Assembly (NCBI RefSeq): GCF_030813005.1
Contig: NZ_JAUSTU010000009.1
Location: forward strand, 1 to 64,000
Reading direction: 5' to 3'
DNA from: Robertmurraya andreesenii
GTDB taxonomy: Bacteria > Bacillota > Bacilli > Bacillales > Cytobacillaceae
Length of the DNA stretch: 64,000 nucleotides
Shown here: positions 49,611-58,497 of the stretch, piece by piece
Layout of the letters: each line of letters starts with the position of its first letter
Numbering within the stretch: position 1 is the first letter of the stretch
The notes under the pieces: model-generated
Databases searched by the model: none
The model's input: only the letters and a program-made list of their open reading frames with translations
Told to the model about the DNA's origin: nothing
Program-made: the position numbers and the translations under genes

Positions 49611-50681
49611 ATGAAAAGGCTAGCAAAATGGCGTCTTTTTTCACTATTTACGTTAATGGCGCTCTTCCTTTCTGGTTGTGGGAAACCGTACTTATCAACT
49701 CTTCGCCCTGCTGGAGAGGTTGCGAAAAGACAATATGATCTAATGATTTTGAGCACAGTAATTATGGTAATTGTAATCGCTGTCGTAACGATTATTTTCA
49801 TTATTGTCCTTTTCCGTTTCAGACGTAAGGATGACAAAATTCCGAAACAAGTTGAAGGAAATCATAAGTTAGAAATTATTTGGACAGTCATCCCGATTAT
49901 TCTCCTACTTATTCTTGCAGTTCCAACGGTTCTTGAAACGTTTAGATTAGCAGATGTGTCCGCAATGGATAAGAAGGATGAGGACGGAAACCCGAATGCA
50001 CTTGTCATCAATGTAAGGGCCAATCTCTACTGGTGGGAATTTGAGTATCCAAATGAGAAAATTGTAACAAGTCAGGAGCTTGTGGTTCCGACCGATCAAA
50101 AGGTGTACTTTAATCTTAAAGCATCTGATGTGAAGCACTCATTCTGGGTTCCAGCTGCCGGCGGGAAGATGGACACAAACACAGATAACATAAACAAATT
50201 CTGGCTCGTGTTTGATTCAGAGGCAGCTGAGGATACTAACGGTGTATTTTATGGAAAATGTGCAGAGCTATGCGGGCCATCTCATGCCCTAATGGACTTT
50301 AAGGTAAAAGCTCTTCCAAAGGCTGAGTTTGATGCATGGGTTGCTGCCATGCAAGGTGTGAAAGAGCCGGCCGTACCTGAAACAGCGTTAGCTCAGGAAG
50401 GACAAGAAATTTTTACTAAGAGTTGTATCGGCTGTCATGCTGTTACACCTTCGAATGAAACACCAGAGGCAGCACGTAGAGCTCCAAACTTAGCTGATTT
50501 TGGGGATCGTGAGTACGTTGCTGGAATTTTGAAAAACAATGAAGAAAACATTAAGAAATGGCTAAATGACCCTGAAACTGTAAAGCCTGCCAACAAAATG
50601 ACGGGCACTTATGGTAAATTAACTCCAGATCAAATTGATGCACTTACTGCATATTTAATGGGATTGAAGGTTGAGAAATAA
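49611..50681 (+). CDS. ctaC: Cytochrome caa3 oxidase subunit II with fused cytochrome c
   Basis: A 356-residue lipoprotein: signal with lipobox LFLSGC, two membrane helices (about 45-65 and 85-105), a periplasm-side CuA domain (GKCAELCGPSHALMDF holds the two Cys, Glu, His and Met ligands, with the earlier His in SDVKHSFWVP), and a C-terminal cytochrome c domain with heme site CIGCH and axial Met in NKMTGTY. It takes electrons from cytochrome c. It is the first gene of ctaCDEF. Confidence 0.95.
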   Translation: MKRLAKWRLFSLFTLMALFLSGCGKPYLSTLRPAGEVAKRQYDLMILSTVIMVIVIAVVTIIFIIVLFRFRRKDDKIPKQVEGNHKLEIIWTVIPIILLLILAVPTVLETFRLADVSAMDKKDEDGNPNALVINVRANLYWWEFEYPNEKIVTSQELVVPTDQKVYFNLKASDVKHSFWVPAAGGKMDTNTDNINKFWLVFDSEAAEDTNGVFYGKCAELCGPSHALMDFKVKALPKAEFDAWVAAMQGVKEPAVPETALAQEGQEIFTKSCIGCHAVTPSNETPEAARRAPNLADFGDREYVAGILKNNEENIKKWLNDPETVKPANKMTGTYGKLTPDQIDALTAYLMGLKVEK

Positions 50682-50712
50682 AAGGGGATTAGTTTTAGAG
50701 GGAGGTAAAACT

Positions 50713-52581
50713 GTGAGTACGATCGCTCAAAAAAAGGGATTCGGAGCAACGCTTTGGGACTATTTAACAACGGTTGACCATAAAAAAATTGCGAAGCTTT
50801 ATTTAATGGCCGGCGGATTCTTTTTCCTTCTTGGCGGTATCGAAGCCATGGTCATCCGGATTCAGTTAGCAGTGCCAAATAATAATTTTGTCAGCGCAGG
50901 ATTTTATAATGAAATGCTGACGATGCACGGTACGACAATGATTTTCTTAGCAGCCATGCCAATTTTGCTCGGTCTTATGAATGCGGTCATGCCGCTCCAA
51001 ATTGGTGCACGGGACGTAGCTTTTCCATTCGTTAATGCACTTGGCTTCTGGCTGTTCTTCTTCGGAGGATTATTTCTAAACCTATCATGGTTTTTGGACG
51101 GTGCACCTGACGCTGGTTGGACATCTTATGCTTCTCTATCACTTGCGTCAGAAGGACATGGGATTGATTTCTATTTATTAGGACTGCAAATTTCTGGTTT
51201 CGGAACGTTGATGGGTGGAATCAACTTCCTTGTAACGATCATTAATATGCGTGCACCAGGGATGACCTATATGCGTATGCCGTTATTCTCTTGGACAACA
51301 TTTATTGCATCGGCATTAATCTTATTCGCATTCCCACCACTTACAATCGGGATTTTTCTATTAATGTTTGACCGCTTGTTCGGAGCTAATTTCTTTGATG
51401 TGGCTGCAGGTGGAAATACGATTATATGGGAGCATTTCTTCTGGATTTTTGGTCACCCGGAAGTATATATTCTCATTCTTCCTGCATTCGGAATATTCTC
51501 GGAGATTATTCCTACTTTCTCTAGAAAGAGATTGTTCGGATATTCCTCAATGGTCTTTGCGACAGTATTAATTGGATTCTTAGGCTTCATGGTATGGGCC
51601 CACCATATGTTCACAGTTGGTCTAGGTCCAATTGCCAATGCGATTTTCGCCGTAGCAACAATGGCCATTGCGGTACCAACGGGTATTAAGATCTTTAACT
51701 GGCTCTTCACGATGTGGGGAGGAAGTATCAAATTTACGGTGCCAATGCACTGGGGTGTTGCCTTTATTCCCTCCTTCTTACTTGGAGGAGTAACGGGAAT
51801 CATGGTCGCTGCCGCAGCTGCTGACTATCAATATCACGATACCTATTTCGTTGTAGCGCACTTCCACTACGTTATAGTTGGTGGGGTTGTATTTGGAATC
51901 TTCGCCGCTGTTCATTTCTATTGGCCGCTCATGTTCGGAACCATGCTTAATGAAACATTGGGTAAGATTACATTCTGGTTGTTCTTTATTGGTTTCCACT
52001 TAACCTTCTTTATCCAGCATTTCTTAGGTCTTTGGGGAATGCCGCGAAGAATCTTTACATTCTTAGAGGGTCAAGGTCTTGAAACAGGTAACTTTGTAAG
52101 TACTGTCGGTGCCTTCTTTATGGCAGCAGCGACGATTGTTTTACTCATTAACGTCATTGTAACAAGTGTTAAGAACAAAAAGGTTGGTGTCGATCCATGG
52201 GGTGACGGTCGCACACTAGAATGGTCACTTCCATCACCACCGCCATTCTATAACTTTAAGCAGCTTCCGTTAGTTCGCGGCTTAGATGCTTTCTGGATTG
52301 AAAAAATGGAAGGAAGAAAAGGAATGACTCCTGCAGAGCCTTTAGGGGATATTCATATGCCTAACTCTTCCTTTACACCAGTGATGATTTCTCTTGGATT
52401 ATTCGTGGCTGCGTTTGGGGTTATGTACCGTGAAGATTACGCTTGGGGTCTACCGGTTATTATTATCGGACTTGTGATCACATTCGGTTCTATGCTGTAT
52501 CGTTCTCTCAAGGATGACCATGGCTTCCACATTCACAAGGAAGACTTACAGGATGATGACAAAAAGGGGGTTGAGGCATAA
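50713..52581 (+). CDS. ctaD: Cytochrome caa3 oxidase subunit I
   Basis: The 622-residue catalytic subunit that reduces oxygen at a heme a3-CuB centre and pumps protons. CuB/heme ligands are visible in WIFGHPEVYILILPAFG (His-Pro-Glu-Val-Tyr, Tyr cross-linked), AHHMF, and VVAHFHYVI. It has at least twelve helices with an extra C-terminal pair, as in the Bacillus type. The start is a GTG at 50713, seven bases after GGGAGG; a frame overlapping ctaC is not a credible start. Confidence 0.95.
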   Translation: MSTIAQKKGFGATLWDYLTTVDHKKIAKLYLMAGGFFFLLGGIEAMVIRIQLAVPNNNFVSAGFYNEMLTMHGTTMIFLAAMPILLGLMNAVMPLQIGARDVAFPFVNALGFWLFFFGGLFLNLSWFLDGAPDAGWTSYASLSLASEGHGIDFYLLGLQISGFGTLMGGINFLVTIINMRAPGMTYMRMPLFSWTTFIASALILFAFPPLTIGIFLLMFDRLFGANFFDVAAGGNTIIWEHFFWIFGHPEVYILILPAFGIFSEIIPTFSRKRLFGYSSMVFATVLIGFLGFMVWAHHMFTVGLGPIANAIFAVATMAIAVPTGIKIFNWLFTMWGGSIKFTVPMHWGVAFIPSFLLGGVTGIMVAAAAADYQYHDTYFVVAHFHYVIVGGVVFGIFAAVHFYWPLMFGTMLNETLGKITFWLFFIGFHLTFFIQHFLGLWGMPRRIFTFLEGQGLETGNFVSTVGAFFMAAATIVLLINVIVTSVKNKKVGVDPWGDGRTLEWSLPSPPPFYNFKQLPLVRGLDAFWIEKMEGRKGMTPAEPLGDIHMPNSSFTPVMISLGLFVAAFGVMYREDYAWGLPVIIIGLVITFGSMLYRSLKDDHGFHIHKEDLQDDDKKGVEA

Positions 52582-53210
52582 TGCAAGCTGAAGAAAAAAT
52601 GACATTGGAACAATGGCCTGCTGCGCCTGAAAGACAGACCCTTGAAGCAAAAAATAAATTTCTAGGTTTTTGGTTCTTCCTTGGCGGAGAGACAGTATTG
52701 TTTGCTTCTCTCTTTGCCACTTACCTTGCTTTAAAGGATAAGGTTCCAAGTCCGGACCATGCATTAGCGAAGGACCTTTTTGAAATCCCACTTGTGTTCT
52801 TAATGACCATGATTTTATTAACTAGCTCGTTAACCAGTGTATATGCGATGTATCATATGAAGAACTTTGATTTCAAAAAGATGCAGCTATGGTTAGGCGT
52901 CACTGTTCTACTTGGATTTGCATTCTTAGGCTGTGAAATCTATGAATTTAACCATTATGTTCATGAGTACGGTCATACTTTTACTAGCAGTGCATTTGGT
53001 TCAGCCTTCTATACATTAGTAGGTTTTCACGGAGCTCACGTTACCTTTGGACTTGGTTGGATCCTAGCGCTTATGATCCGTAATGCGAAGAGAGGGTTAG
53101 ATCTATACAATGCGCCAAAGTTTTATGTAGCAAGCCTATATTGGCATTTTATTGATGTTGTATGGGTCTTTATCTTCTCAGTAGTATATCTAATGGGAAT
53201 GGTGGGATAA
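52581..53210 (+). CDS. ctaE: Cytochrome caa3 oxidase subunit III
   Basis: A 209-residue, five-helix subunit that supports stability and proton uptake of subunit I. ETVLFASLFATYLAL, GFHGAHVTFGLGW and YWHFIDVVWVFIF are family hallmarks. The ATG overlaps the ctaD stop (TAATG), indicating translational coupling. Confidence 0.94.
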   Translation: MQAEEKMTLEQWPAAPERQTLEAKNKFLGFWFFLGGETVLFASLFATYLALKDKVPSPDHALAKDLFEIPLVFLMTMILLTSSLTSVYAMYHMKNFDFKKMQLWLGVTVLLGFAFLGCEIYEFNHYVHEYGHTFTSSAFGSAFYTLVGFHGAHVTFGLGWILALMIRNAKRGLDLYNAPKFYVASLYWHFIDVVWVFIFSVVYLMGMVG

Positions 53211-53213
53211 ACG

Positions 53214-53546
53214 ATGGAAAATAATCAAATGAATACTAGCAATCCAAAAATAGATCTTGATTTTCGGAGGAAGCAAAACGCTGAGGAAATGAGACATCAA
53301 GTCATCTCATTTGCGTTAATGATTTTATTTACCATTATTGCGTTTGTCGCTGTTGGAGCTGGGTTTTCAGCTTGGTTTACGGTTCCGTTCATCCTTGTAT
53401 TAGCAGCTGTGCAAGTGGCTTTCCAGCTTTTTTACTTCATGCATATGAATCATAAAGGACATGAAGCACCAATGCTATTCATGTTCTCAGGTGTATTTTT
53501 TGCCATTGTGATGATCATTGCCTATTTAACGATTATCTGGTGGTAA
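53214..53546 (+). CDS. ctaF: Cytochrome caa3 oxidase subunit IV
   Basis: A 110-residue protein with three membrane helices and the FQLFYFMHMNHKGHE segment typical of subunit IV (CtaF/CyoD family). The function is structural/assembly. It starts three bases after ctaE and is followed by a hairpin that partially separates ctaG. Confidence 0.9.
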   Translation: MENNQMNTSNPKIDLDFRRKQNAEEMRHQVISFALMILFTIIAFVAVGAGFSAWFTVPFILVLAAVQVAFQLFYFMHMNHKGHEAPMLFMFSGVFFAIVMIIAYLTIIWW

Positions 53547-53553
53547 CTGGAAT

Positions 53554-53587
53554 AGAAAATCGGCTTTTTTGGGCCGGTTTTCTTTTT
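53554..53587 (+). terminator. Terminator between ctaF and ctaG
   Basis: AGAAAATCGGC and GCCGGTTTTCT form an 11-bp stem followed by TTTTTC. Confidence 0.75.
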
Positions 53588-53650
53588 CATGAAAAATTGA
53601 CGGACGTAATTATTGATTCCAAGTCAGCAACTAAGAGAGGTGAAGAGTCA

Positions 53651-54550
53651 ATGTTTTCGTTAAGTATGTTTGGATTTAATGCATTATGGAGTCCATATTT
53701 TCTATTGGCATTGGTTGGGGTTCTCGTTGGCTATTTTCTCCTCACGGTGAAGTTTCGAGAAAAATTCAAAGACACCGCACCTTTAACGGTAAAACAAGGG
53801 GTCATTTTTTCAATCGCAATTGTGCTATTGTATGTCATTAAGGGTTCACCAATTGATTTAATGGGACATTTAATGTTCTATGCTCATATGATTCAAATGG
53901 CGGTACTATACCTTATTATTCCACAATTGTTTATCATTGGAATTCCGCAATGGGTTTGGAAAAAGATTCTTCAATTTCCTATTGTCAAACCATTGTTTAA
54001 ATTTCTCACCAGACCCATTATTGCCTTAGTTTTCTTTAATGGAATGTTTTCTTTCTATCATATTCCATTAATTTTTGATTTTATCAAGACGGATGTGTTC
54101 CTTCATGCAGCTTACACGTCGGTGCTTTTCGTGATGGCGACTATTATGTGGTGGCCGCTAGTGAATCAGGTTGAATCAAGGTTAACTGGGTTGAAGAAGA
54201 TTGGGTATATTTTTGCGGATGGAATCCTGCTGACTCCAGCCTGTGCACTGATTATCTTTGCGGATGTGCCAATGTATAGTACCTTTTCCGACCCTACGGC
54301 ATGGGCAGCATCGCTAGAGCTTTGTGTATCACCAACCATTCTCTCTACTTTAAGCTTAAGTGGCCCTGAAATGTTTAACTCTATGTCCTTACTCCACGAT
54401 CAGCAGCTAGGTGGCGTATTAATGAAGGTCTTACAGGAAATCATTTATGGGGTTGTACTATTCCAGGTTTTCTTTGAATGGTACCAAAAAGAGCAAGAGG
54501 AAACAGAGGTGGAAAAGCTCCATCGTCTTGAACCACAGTTAAATGAATAG
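53651..54550 (+). CDS. ctaG: Cytochrome oxidase assembly factor CtaG
   Basis: A 299-residue polytopic membrane protein (seven or more helices) of the caa3_CtaG family, needed for functional caa3 oxidase in B. subtilis, probably in CuB insertion. Conserved His residues lie in MGHLMFYAHMIQMAV and in YHIPLIFDF. The start at 53651 follows GAGGTG and gives the B. subtilis-like length. It lies downstream of ctaCDEF across a terminator. Confidence 0.9.
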   Translation: MFSLSMFGFNALWSPYFLLALVGVLVGYFLLTVKFREKFKDTAPLTVKQGVIFSIAIVLLYVIKGSPIDLMGHLMFYAHMIQMAVLYLIIPQLFIIGIPQWVWKKILQFPIVKPLFKFLTRPIIALVFFNGMFSFYHIPLIFDFIKTDVFLHAAYTSVLFVMATIMWWPLVNQVESRLTGLKKIGYIFADGILLTPACALIIFADVPMYSTFSDPTAWAASLELCVSPTILSTLSLSGPEMFNSMSLLHDQQLGGVLMKVLQEIIYGVVLFQVFFEWYQKEQEETEVEKLHRLEPQLNE

Positions 54551-54557
54551 ATTCTTT

Positions 54558-54594
54558 AGCACCCAATGGTATGAATGATATGGGTGCTTTTTTT
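54558..54594 (+). terminator. Terminator of ctaG
   Basis: AGCACCCA and TGGGTGCT pair across a 15-base loop and are followed by seven T residues. Confidence 0.75.
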
Positions 54595-54757
54595 GAGGGC
54601 TGCGTATGACTATGGAAAATATCACATTTCTTGAAATAAATATGACAGAATTAGATCATTTTGGAATATACCGGCTTTGTAGATTGAAAATGGGGTTTGA
54701 GTCAACTACAATTAAAACGGATGTATATCACTATTAGAAAATAGAGAGGAAAACATT

Positions 54758-55225
54758 ATGAATCTTTCACTGCCAATTTTACCGACAATTAGTACGACAT
54801 TCATTATTCTGAGTGCCATCACAGTGGCGATTGGTTGGGGACAAATTAGAAAGGGTAAGAGGGAAGCGCATCAAAAAACGATGATATTGGCAGCTATTTT
54901 CGCCATAATTTTCTTTGTCATCTATGCATCAAGAACTATTTTTATCGGGAACACCGCTTTTGGGGGACCAGATAATATTAAGATTTACTATACGATCTTT
55001 TTAGTGTTTCATATTACACTTGCTACTGTTGGAGCGGTGCTAGGGATTATTTCCCTAATCTCAGGCTTTAAGAAAAACTTTGCTTTTCACCGGAAAATAG
55101 GTCCGGTAACTAGTTTTGTTTGGTTTTTTACAGCGATAACTGGAGTAGCTGTTTACTTGCTATTATATGTTTTCTATCACGGAGGAGAGACAACCTCTGT
55201 CATTAAAGCAATTTTGGGATTCTAA
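54758..55225 (+). CDS. DUF420 membrane protein (CtaM/YozB-like)
   Basis: A 155-residue protein with four membrane helices and conserved His in HQKTMILA, VFHITLATVG and AFHRKIGP. DUF420 proteins include CtaM of Staphylococcus aureus, required for heme-A-type oxidase activity, and B. subtilis YozB. Its place directly after ctaG supports a role in oxidase maturation. GAGAGGA lies before the ATG. It converges with ylbA. Confidence 0.78.
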   Translation: MNLSLPILPTISTTFIILSAITVAIGWGQIRKGKREAHQKTMILAAIFAIIFFVIYASRTIFIGNTAFGGPDNIKIYYTIFLVFHITLATVGAVLGIISLISGFKKNFAFHRKIGPVTSFVWFFTAITGVAVYLLLYVFYHGGETTSVIKAILGF

Positions 55226-55259
55226 AAATATAATCTTAAGAGACGGTTTATTTCATACA

Positions 55260-55286
55260 AAAAAGTGCCTGTTTAAGGCACTTTTT
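55260..55286. terminator. Bidirectional terminator
   Basis: AAAAAGTGCCT and AGGCACTTTTT form a perfect 11-bp stem with a 5-base loop between the DUF420 gene and ylbA. Confidence 0.8.
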
Positions 55287-55294
55287 CATTTGGA

Positions 55295-55654
55295 TTATGC
55301 GGCAAACGTATCTACTTTTGCTTTCACTTCTGAAAGGATTTTTTCACATTGACTAACTAGTGATTTAGGGAAAACTTCATCCTCGCCGTATTCAACTCCA
55401 TGAGGATAGTAATGCTTTCCAAGTAAAGGTGTTAAAAGCTTGATAACGGCCCTGTTAGCGCCTACATCTCCCTCAACGGCATAACCGAGGATGCGAAGAT
55501 AGAATACACCTTCTTTTAATTCGAATTTGCGATCGTAGGCTACACGTTCATAATCCCATTGCTCTTCACGAACTAAGCCATATTCAGCCATCACATCATC
55601 TAGTCTTCTTAAGTCAGCCTTAACGTTTTCGAATCCATAACTCTCAAACTTCAT
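55295..55654 (-). CDS. ylbA: YugN-like family protein YlbA
   Basis: A 119-residue soluble protein (MKFESYGFENVKADLRRLDD, VMAEYGLVREEQWDYERVAYDR). It matches the YugN-like family to which YlbA belongs. The function is unknown. GGAGGG lies before the ATG at 55654; an ATG eight codons earlier overlaps it. Confidence 0.75.
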   Translation of the reverse strand: MKFESYGFENVKADLRRLDDVMAEYGLVREEQWDYERVAYDRKFELKEGVFYLRILGYAVEGDVGANRAVIKLLTPLLGKHYYPHGVEYGEDEVFPKSLVSQCEKILSEVKAKVDTFAA

Positions 55655-55894
55655 ATGATCCCTCCTAAAACAATACACGAATGACTCACTTTACAGCTCA
55701 TTATGTAGAATTTTTAATAAATGAATCCCAAATTTAATAATAGTGCAAAAGTAAAAAAGTTGCAATGACAACCTAAAAGAAAACACAGTTCTTTCACAAA
55801 TGATCCTCTTTCCTTGGCATCTTGAAAAGGCTCATATTTTGTAAGAAGAAGGAAAAGATAATTTGAGAAAGAGCATTTAGGAGGTTGAGGTATT

Positions 55895-56329
55895 GTGGAA
55901 AAGATTAGAGATATCATGAGCGATGATGTAGAATGTTGTACATTACTTGATAATGTGTATGAAGTGGCTGTGAAAATGAAGGAATGGAATGTTGGGGCGA
56001 TTCCCATCGTAGATGATGAAAAATTAGTGGGCATGATCACCGACCGTGATATCGTTGTTCGAGGCGTAGCTGAAAAACGTCCAGGTTCAACGAAGGTCGA
56101 GGATATTATGAGTGATGTCTTGATTACTATAACACCTGACACAAACTCTAAGGAAGCTGCTGAGCTGATGGCAAAGCATCAAATTAGGAGACTTCCGGTT
56201 GTCGAGGGGGATAAGCTTGTGGGAATTGTATCGCTTGGAGATTTCGCAGTTAGAAAGCTCACAGATAGCCAAGCTGGAAGAGCCCTTTCTGAAATTTCTG
56301 AATCAGAAAATGACCAAATACAGCATTAG
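55895..56329 (+). CDS. ylbB: Tandem CBS-domain protein YlbB
   Basis: A 144-residue Bateman module of two CBS motifs (about 8-60 and 73-128: GAIPIVDDEKLVGMITDRDIVVR and RRLPVVEGDKLVGIVSLGDFAVR), which bind adenine nucleotides. There is no attached catalytic domain. The start is a GTG at 55895 with GGAGG ten bases upstream. The ligand is unknown; c-di-AMP or AMP/ATP are possible. Confidence 0.85.
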   Translation: MEKIRDIMSDDVECCTLLDNVYEVAVKMKEWNVGAIPIVDDEKLVGMITDRDIVVRGVAEKRPGSTKVEDIMSDVLITITPDTNSKEAAELMAKHQIRRLPVVEGDKLVGIVSLGDFAVRKLTDSQAGRALSEISESENDQIQH

Positions 56330-56500
56330 AGAACCATTGGTTCTCTTTTTCTTCGTTGAAAAGCAACTAGCCTTGAGAAAAGAGTCTTTTCAAAAATTAA
56401 TTTTCTTTTCTGGAAATCAAAAAAGGAATAATAGATGGTATAATATAATTATATAAATACATAGAATAATAGAAATAATTAATAGAGAGGAGGTTAGCCT

Positions 56501-57562
56501 CTGCGAGCACTTTTTCGGATACTATTATTAATTGCAGCAGTATTAGCTGTTGTATTCTATTTAAATCTCTCATTTGAGAATAATATCCTCATTAATGACA
56601 AGCCTGATCTACCTCAGGAGGATGAATCCCTTGCAAAGGACACGAAGAATGACAAGCAAGGACTGGAGGCACCGAAGGAAGGGCTGGCAACACTGATTGG
56701 AAAAGATATTTCGGTTCTAGTGAAACAATTTGGTCAACCGGAGCGAATTGATCCATCTGATTACGGTTATGACTGGTGGATTTATAAGCAAGACTTATCC
56801 CATTACATGCAGGTGGGTGTCCATAATCAGAGAGTCGTGACTTTATATGCAATCGGTTCTGACGTAGATGTTTCACCGTTCTCGATTGGACAGTCAATCG
56901 ATGAAATTTACTCTGATATTTCGTATGAGCCTGAAGTGAATCTTGAATACGAGGGAAGCTCTTATCGCTTTGAATTGACAGAGAATGATATGAATTCTCG
57001 CCCATTAATCCCTATGGGAGAGTTTTTTGCACAAATTAATGTAGATAAATTCGATGGGACGATCTCAAGTATTCGGTTTATGGATACGGAGACTCTGTTG
57101 AAGCTTCAACCCTATGAACTTGTCTATCTTGGCACGCTGTTGGAACCAAGTCCAACGGGAGAAGATGAGCAAGCAAGGATCTCTGAAGGAAATGCCAAGC
57201 AAATTTTAGATATTACGAATATTATGCGCATTCGTCATCATTTAAAACCATTAGATTGGGATGAGAAACTGACCGAGGTGGCATTGGCTCATAGCGTCGA
57301 TATGTACGAGAATGATGATTTTTCTCATACTTCTAAAGTAAATGGAGAATTAGCAGATCGACTAGAAGCTGGAGATGTTTTTTATCAGTTAGCGGGGGAA
57401 AATATCGCTGCTAATTATGCAGATGCTCCAGCAGTGATGGAGGGTTGGCTAAATAGTAAAGGACATCGTGAAACTCTGTTAAACAGTGAATTTACCCATT
57501 TAGGTGTAGGTGTTTATAAACGGCATTATACTCAAAATTTTATTCAGAAGTGGGCAGAATGA
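56501..57562 (+). CDS. ylbC: CAP-domain (SCP-like) secreted or membrane-anchored protein YlbC
   Basis: A 353-residue protein with an N-terminal hydrophobic segment (about 3-22: ALFRILLLIAAVLAVVFYL), a YlbC-specific region, CAP-associated (about 70-200: GQPERIDPSDYGYDWWIY), and a C-terminal CAP domain (about 228-350) with HSVDMYENDDFSHTS, GENIA and WLNSKGHRETLL. The start is the notable part. An in-frame TAG at 56495 closes the frame upstream, and the codon seven bases after GGAGG is CTG (56501). Using the next GTG (56720) would discard the signal segment. The total length is then close to B. subtilis YlbC. Confidence 0.8.
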   Translation: MRALFRILLLIAAVLAVVFYLNLSFENNILINDKPDLPQEDESLAKDTKNDKQGLEAPKEGLATLIGKDISVLVKQFGQPERIDPSDYGYDWWIYKQDLSHYMQVGVHNQRVVTLYAIGSDVDVSPFSIGQSIDEIYSDISYEPEVNLEYEGSSYRFELTENDMNSRPLIPMGEFFAQINVDKFDGTISSIRFMDTETLLKLQPYELVYLGTLLEPSPTGEDEQARISEGNAKQILDITNIMRIRHHLKPLDWDEKLTEVALAHSVDMYENDDFSHTSKVNGELADRLEAGDVFYQLAGENIAANYADAPAVMEGWLNSKGHRETLLNSEFTHLGVGVYKRHYTQNFIQKWAE

Positions 57563-57704
57563 AAAAAGAACGAGGGAATTCGTTCTTTTTTATTTTTCAC
57601 ATATTATGATGCCTTTTCATATCGTACCATAGGAGATTGAAATCATATATCGTGCTTACCAAAAGATGTCATATATACAAGCCTTTATAGCTGAGGTGAT
57701 TTTT

Positions 57705-58115
57705 ATGTCTGAAAAAAAACTTCATCCCTCTGTTCAAAAATTCAAAGAATTTGTCAAGAACCATCCAGGAATGGTATTGCAAGTGCGAGAGGGGAAAACT
57801 ACATGGCAGGACTTATTTGAGGAATGGTATTTACTTGGGGAAGAAGATGCGCGATGGGAGGAATTTACTGACGTGGAAAAATCAGTAGCAAAGGATGAAA
57901 AGGAGGAAGGGAAAAAGGATTGGGTTCCTCAGGTTATGAACGTGATCAAAAATATGGATGCAAATCAGCTACAGGGACATATTGCGAGCCTTAGCCAGGC
58001 ATTGGGGGCGATTCAAGGTCTAATTACACAGTTTCAAAAAGGAAATCAATCACCTGCACAAAGCACCAACCCCACCAATCAGCCCCAGCATCCTTTTCAA
58101 TTTAGGAAGGACTAG
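57705..58115 (+). CDS. ylbD: YlbD family spore coat protein
   Basis: A 136-residue soluble protein (KLHPSVQKFKEFVKNHPGMV, WQDLFEEWYLLGEEDARWEEF) ending in a Gln/Pro-rich tail. It matches YlbD, listed as a coat protein in spore proteomes. GAGGTG lies before the ATG at 57705; an earlier ATG has no site. ylbE follows after five bases. Confidence 0.8.
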   Translation: MSEKKLHPSVQKFKEFVKNHPGMVLQVREGKTTWQDLFEEWYLLGEEDARWEEFTDVEKSVAKDEKEEGKKDWVPQVMNVIKNMDANQLQGHIASLSQALGAIQGLITQFQKGNQSPAQSTNPTNQPQHPFQFRKD

Positions 58116-58120
58116 TAAGT

Positions 58121-58363
58121 ATGAGGAAAGATGTAATGGACTATATTAGGGCGAACCCAGATCTCATCAAATTTTTGCGAGAACAGCCTATTTGGTACAG
58201 AAAACTTTCAAGAAATCCTAATGAGTTTGAAACCTTTCAAATCGCAGCCATGCATTATTATCGAAAGACCATTCCCCATCAAGTCGAAAAATTTTCGAAT
58301 GGAGTCCAAATGGCTTCCATGATGATGGGGATGTTTCAAGCAATGAATAGTAATCAAACATAA
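58121..58363 (+). CDS. ylbE: YlbE-like protein
   Basis: An 80-residue protein matching YlbE: MRKDVMDYIRANPDLIKFLR, EQPIWYRKLSRNPNE, with a Met-rich C-terminus (MASMMMGMFQAMN). The function is unknown; it is paired with ylbD in many spore-formers and probably cotranscribed. Confidence 0.8.
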   Translation: MRKDVMDYIRANPDLIKFLREQPIWYRKLSRNPNEFETFQIAAMHYYRKTIPHQVEKFSNGVQMASMMMGMFQAMNSNQT

Positions 58364-58396
58364 GCAGCTTTCTTCGTTATGAGGGGAAGCTGTTTT
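58364..58396 (+). terminator. Terminator of ylbDE
   Basis: CAGCTTTC and GGAAGCTG pair with one mismatch across an 11-13 base loop and are followed by TTTTTGTTTTG. Confidence 0.6.
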
Positions 58397-58497
58397 TGTT
58401 TTGCTGAAGCGAGTAAAATATCCATGGTTGACAAACAATAACAATGTTTATTCGTCCCAGGAAAGTTTGTTCACAGACCAGCATAGGAGGACAGATG

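Noticed and set aside
49469..49738. Plus-strand frame of 89 codons overlapping the ctaC start
   Set aside because: Overlaps the signal-peptide region of ctaC in another frame, lacks a ribosome site and bears no similarity to CtaB.
56720..57562. ylbC as a 280-residue protein starting at GTG 56720
   Set aside because: It has no ribosome site and would cut away a clear N-terminal membrane segment that is in frame and preceded by GGAGG.
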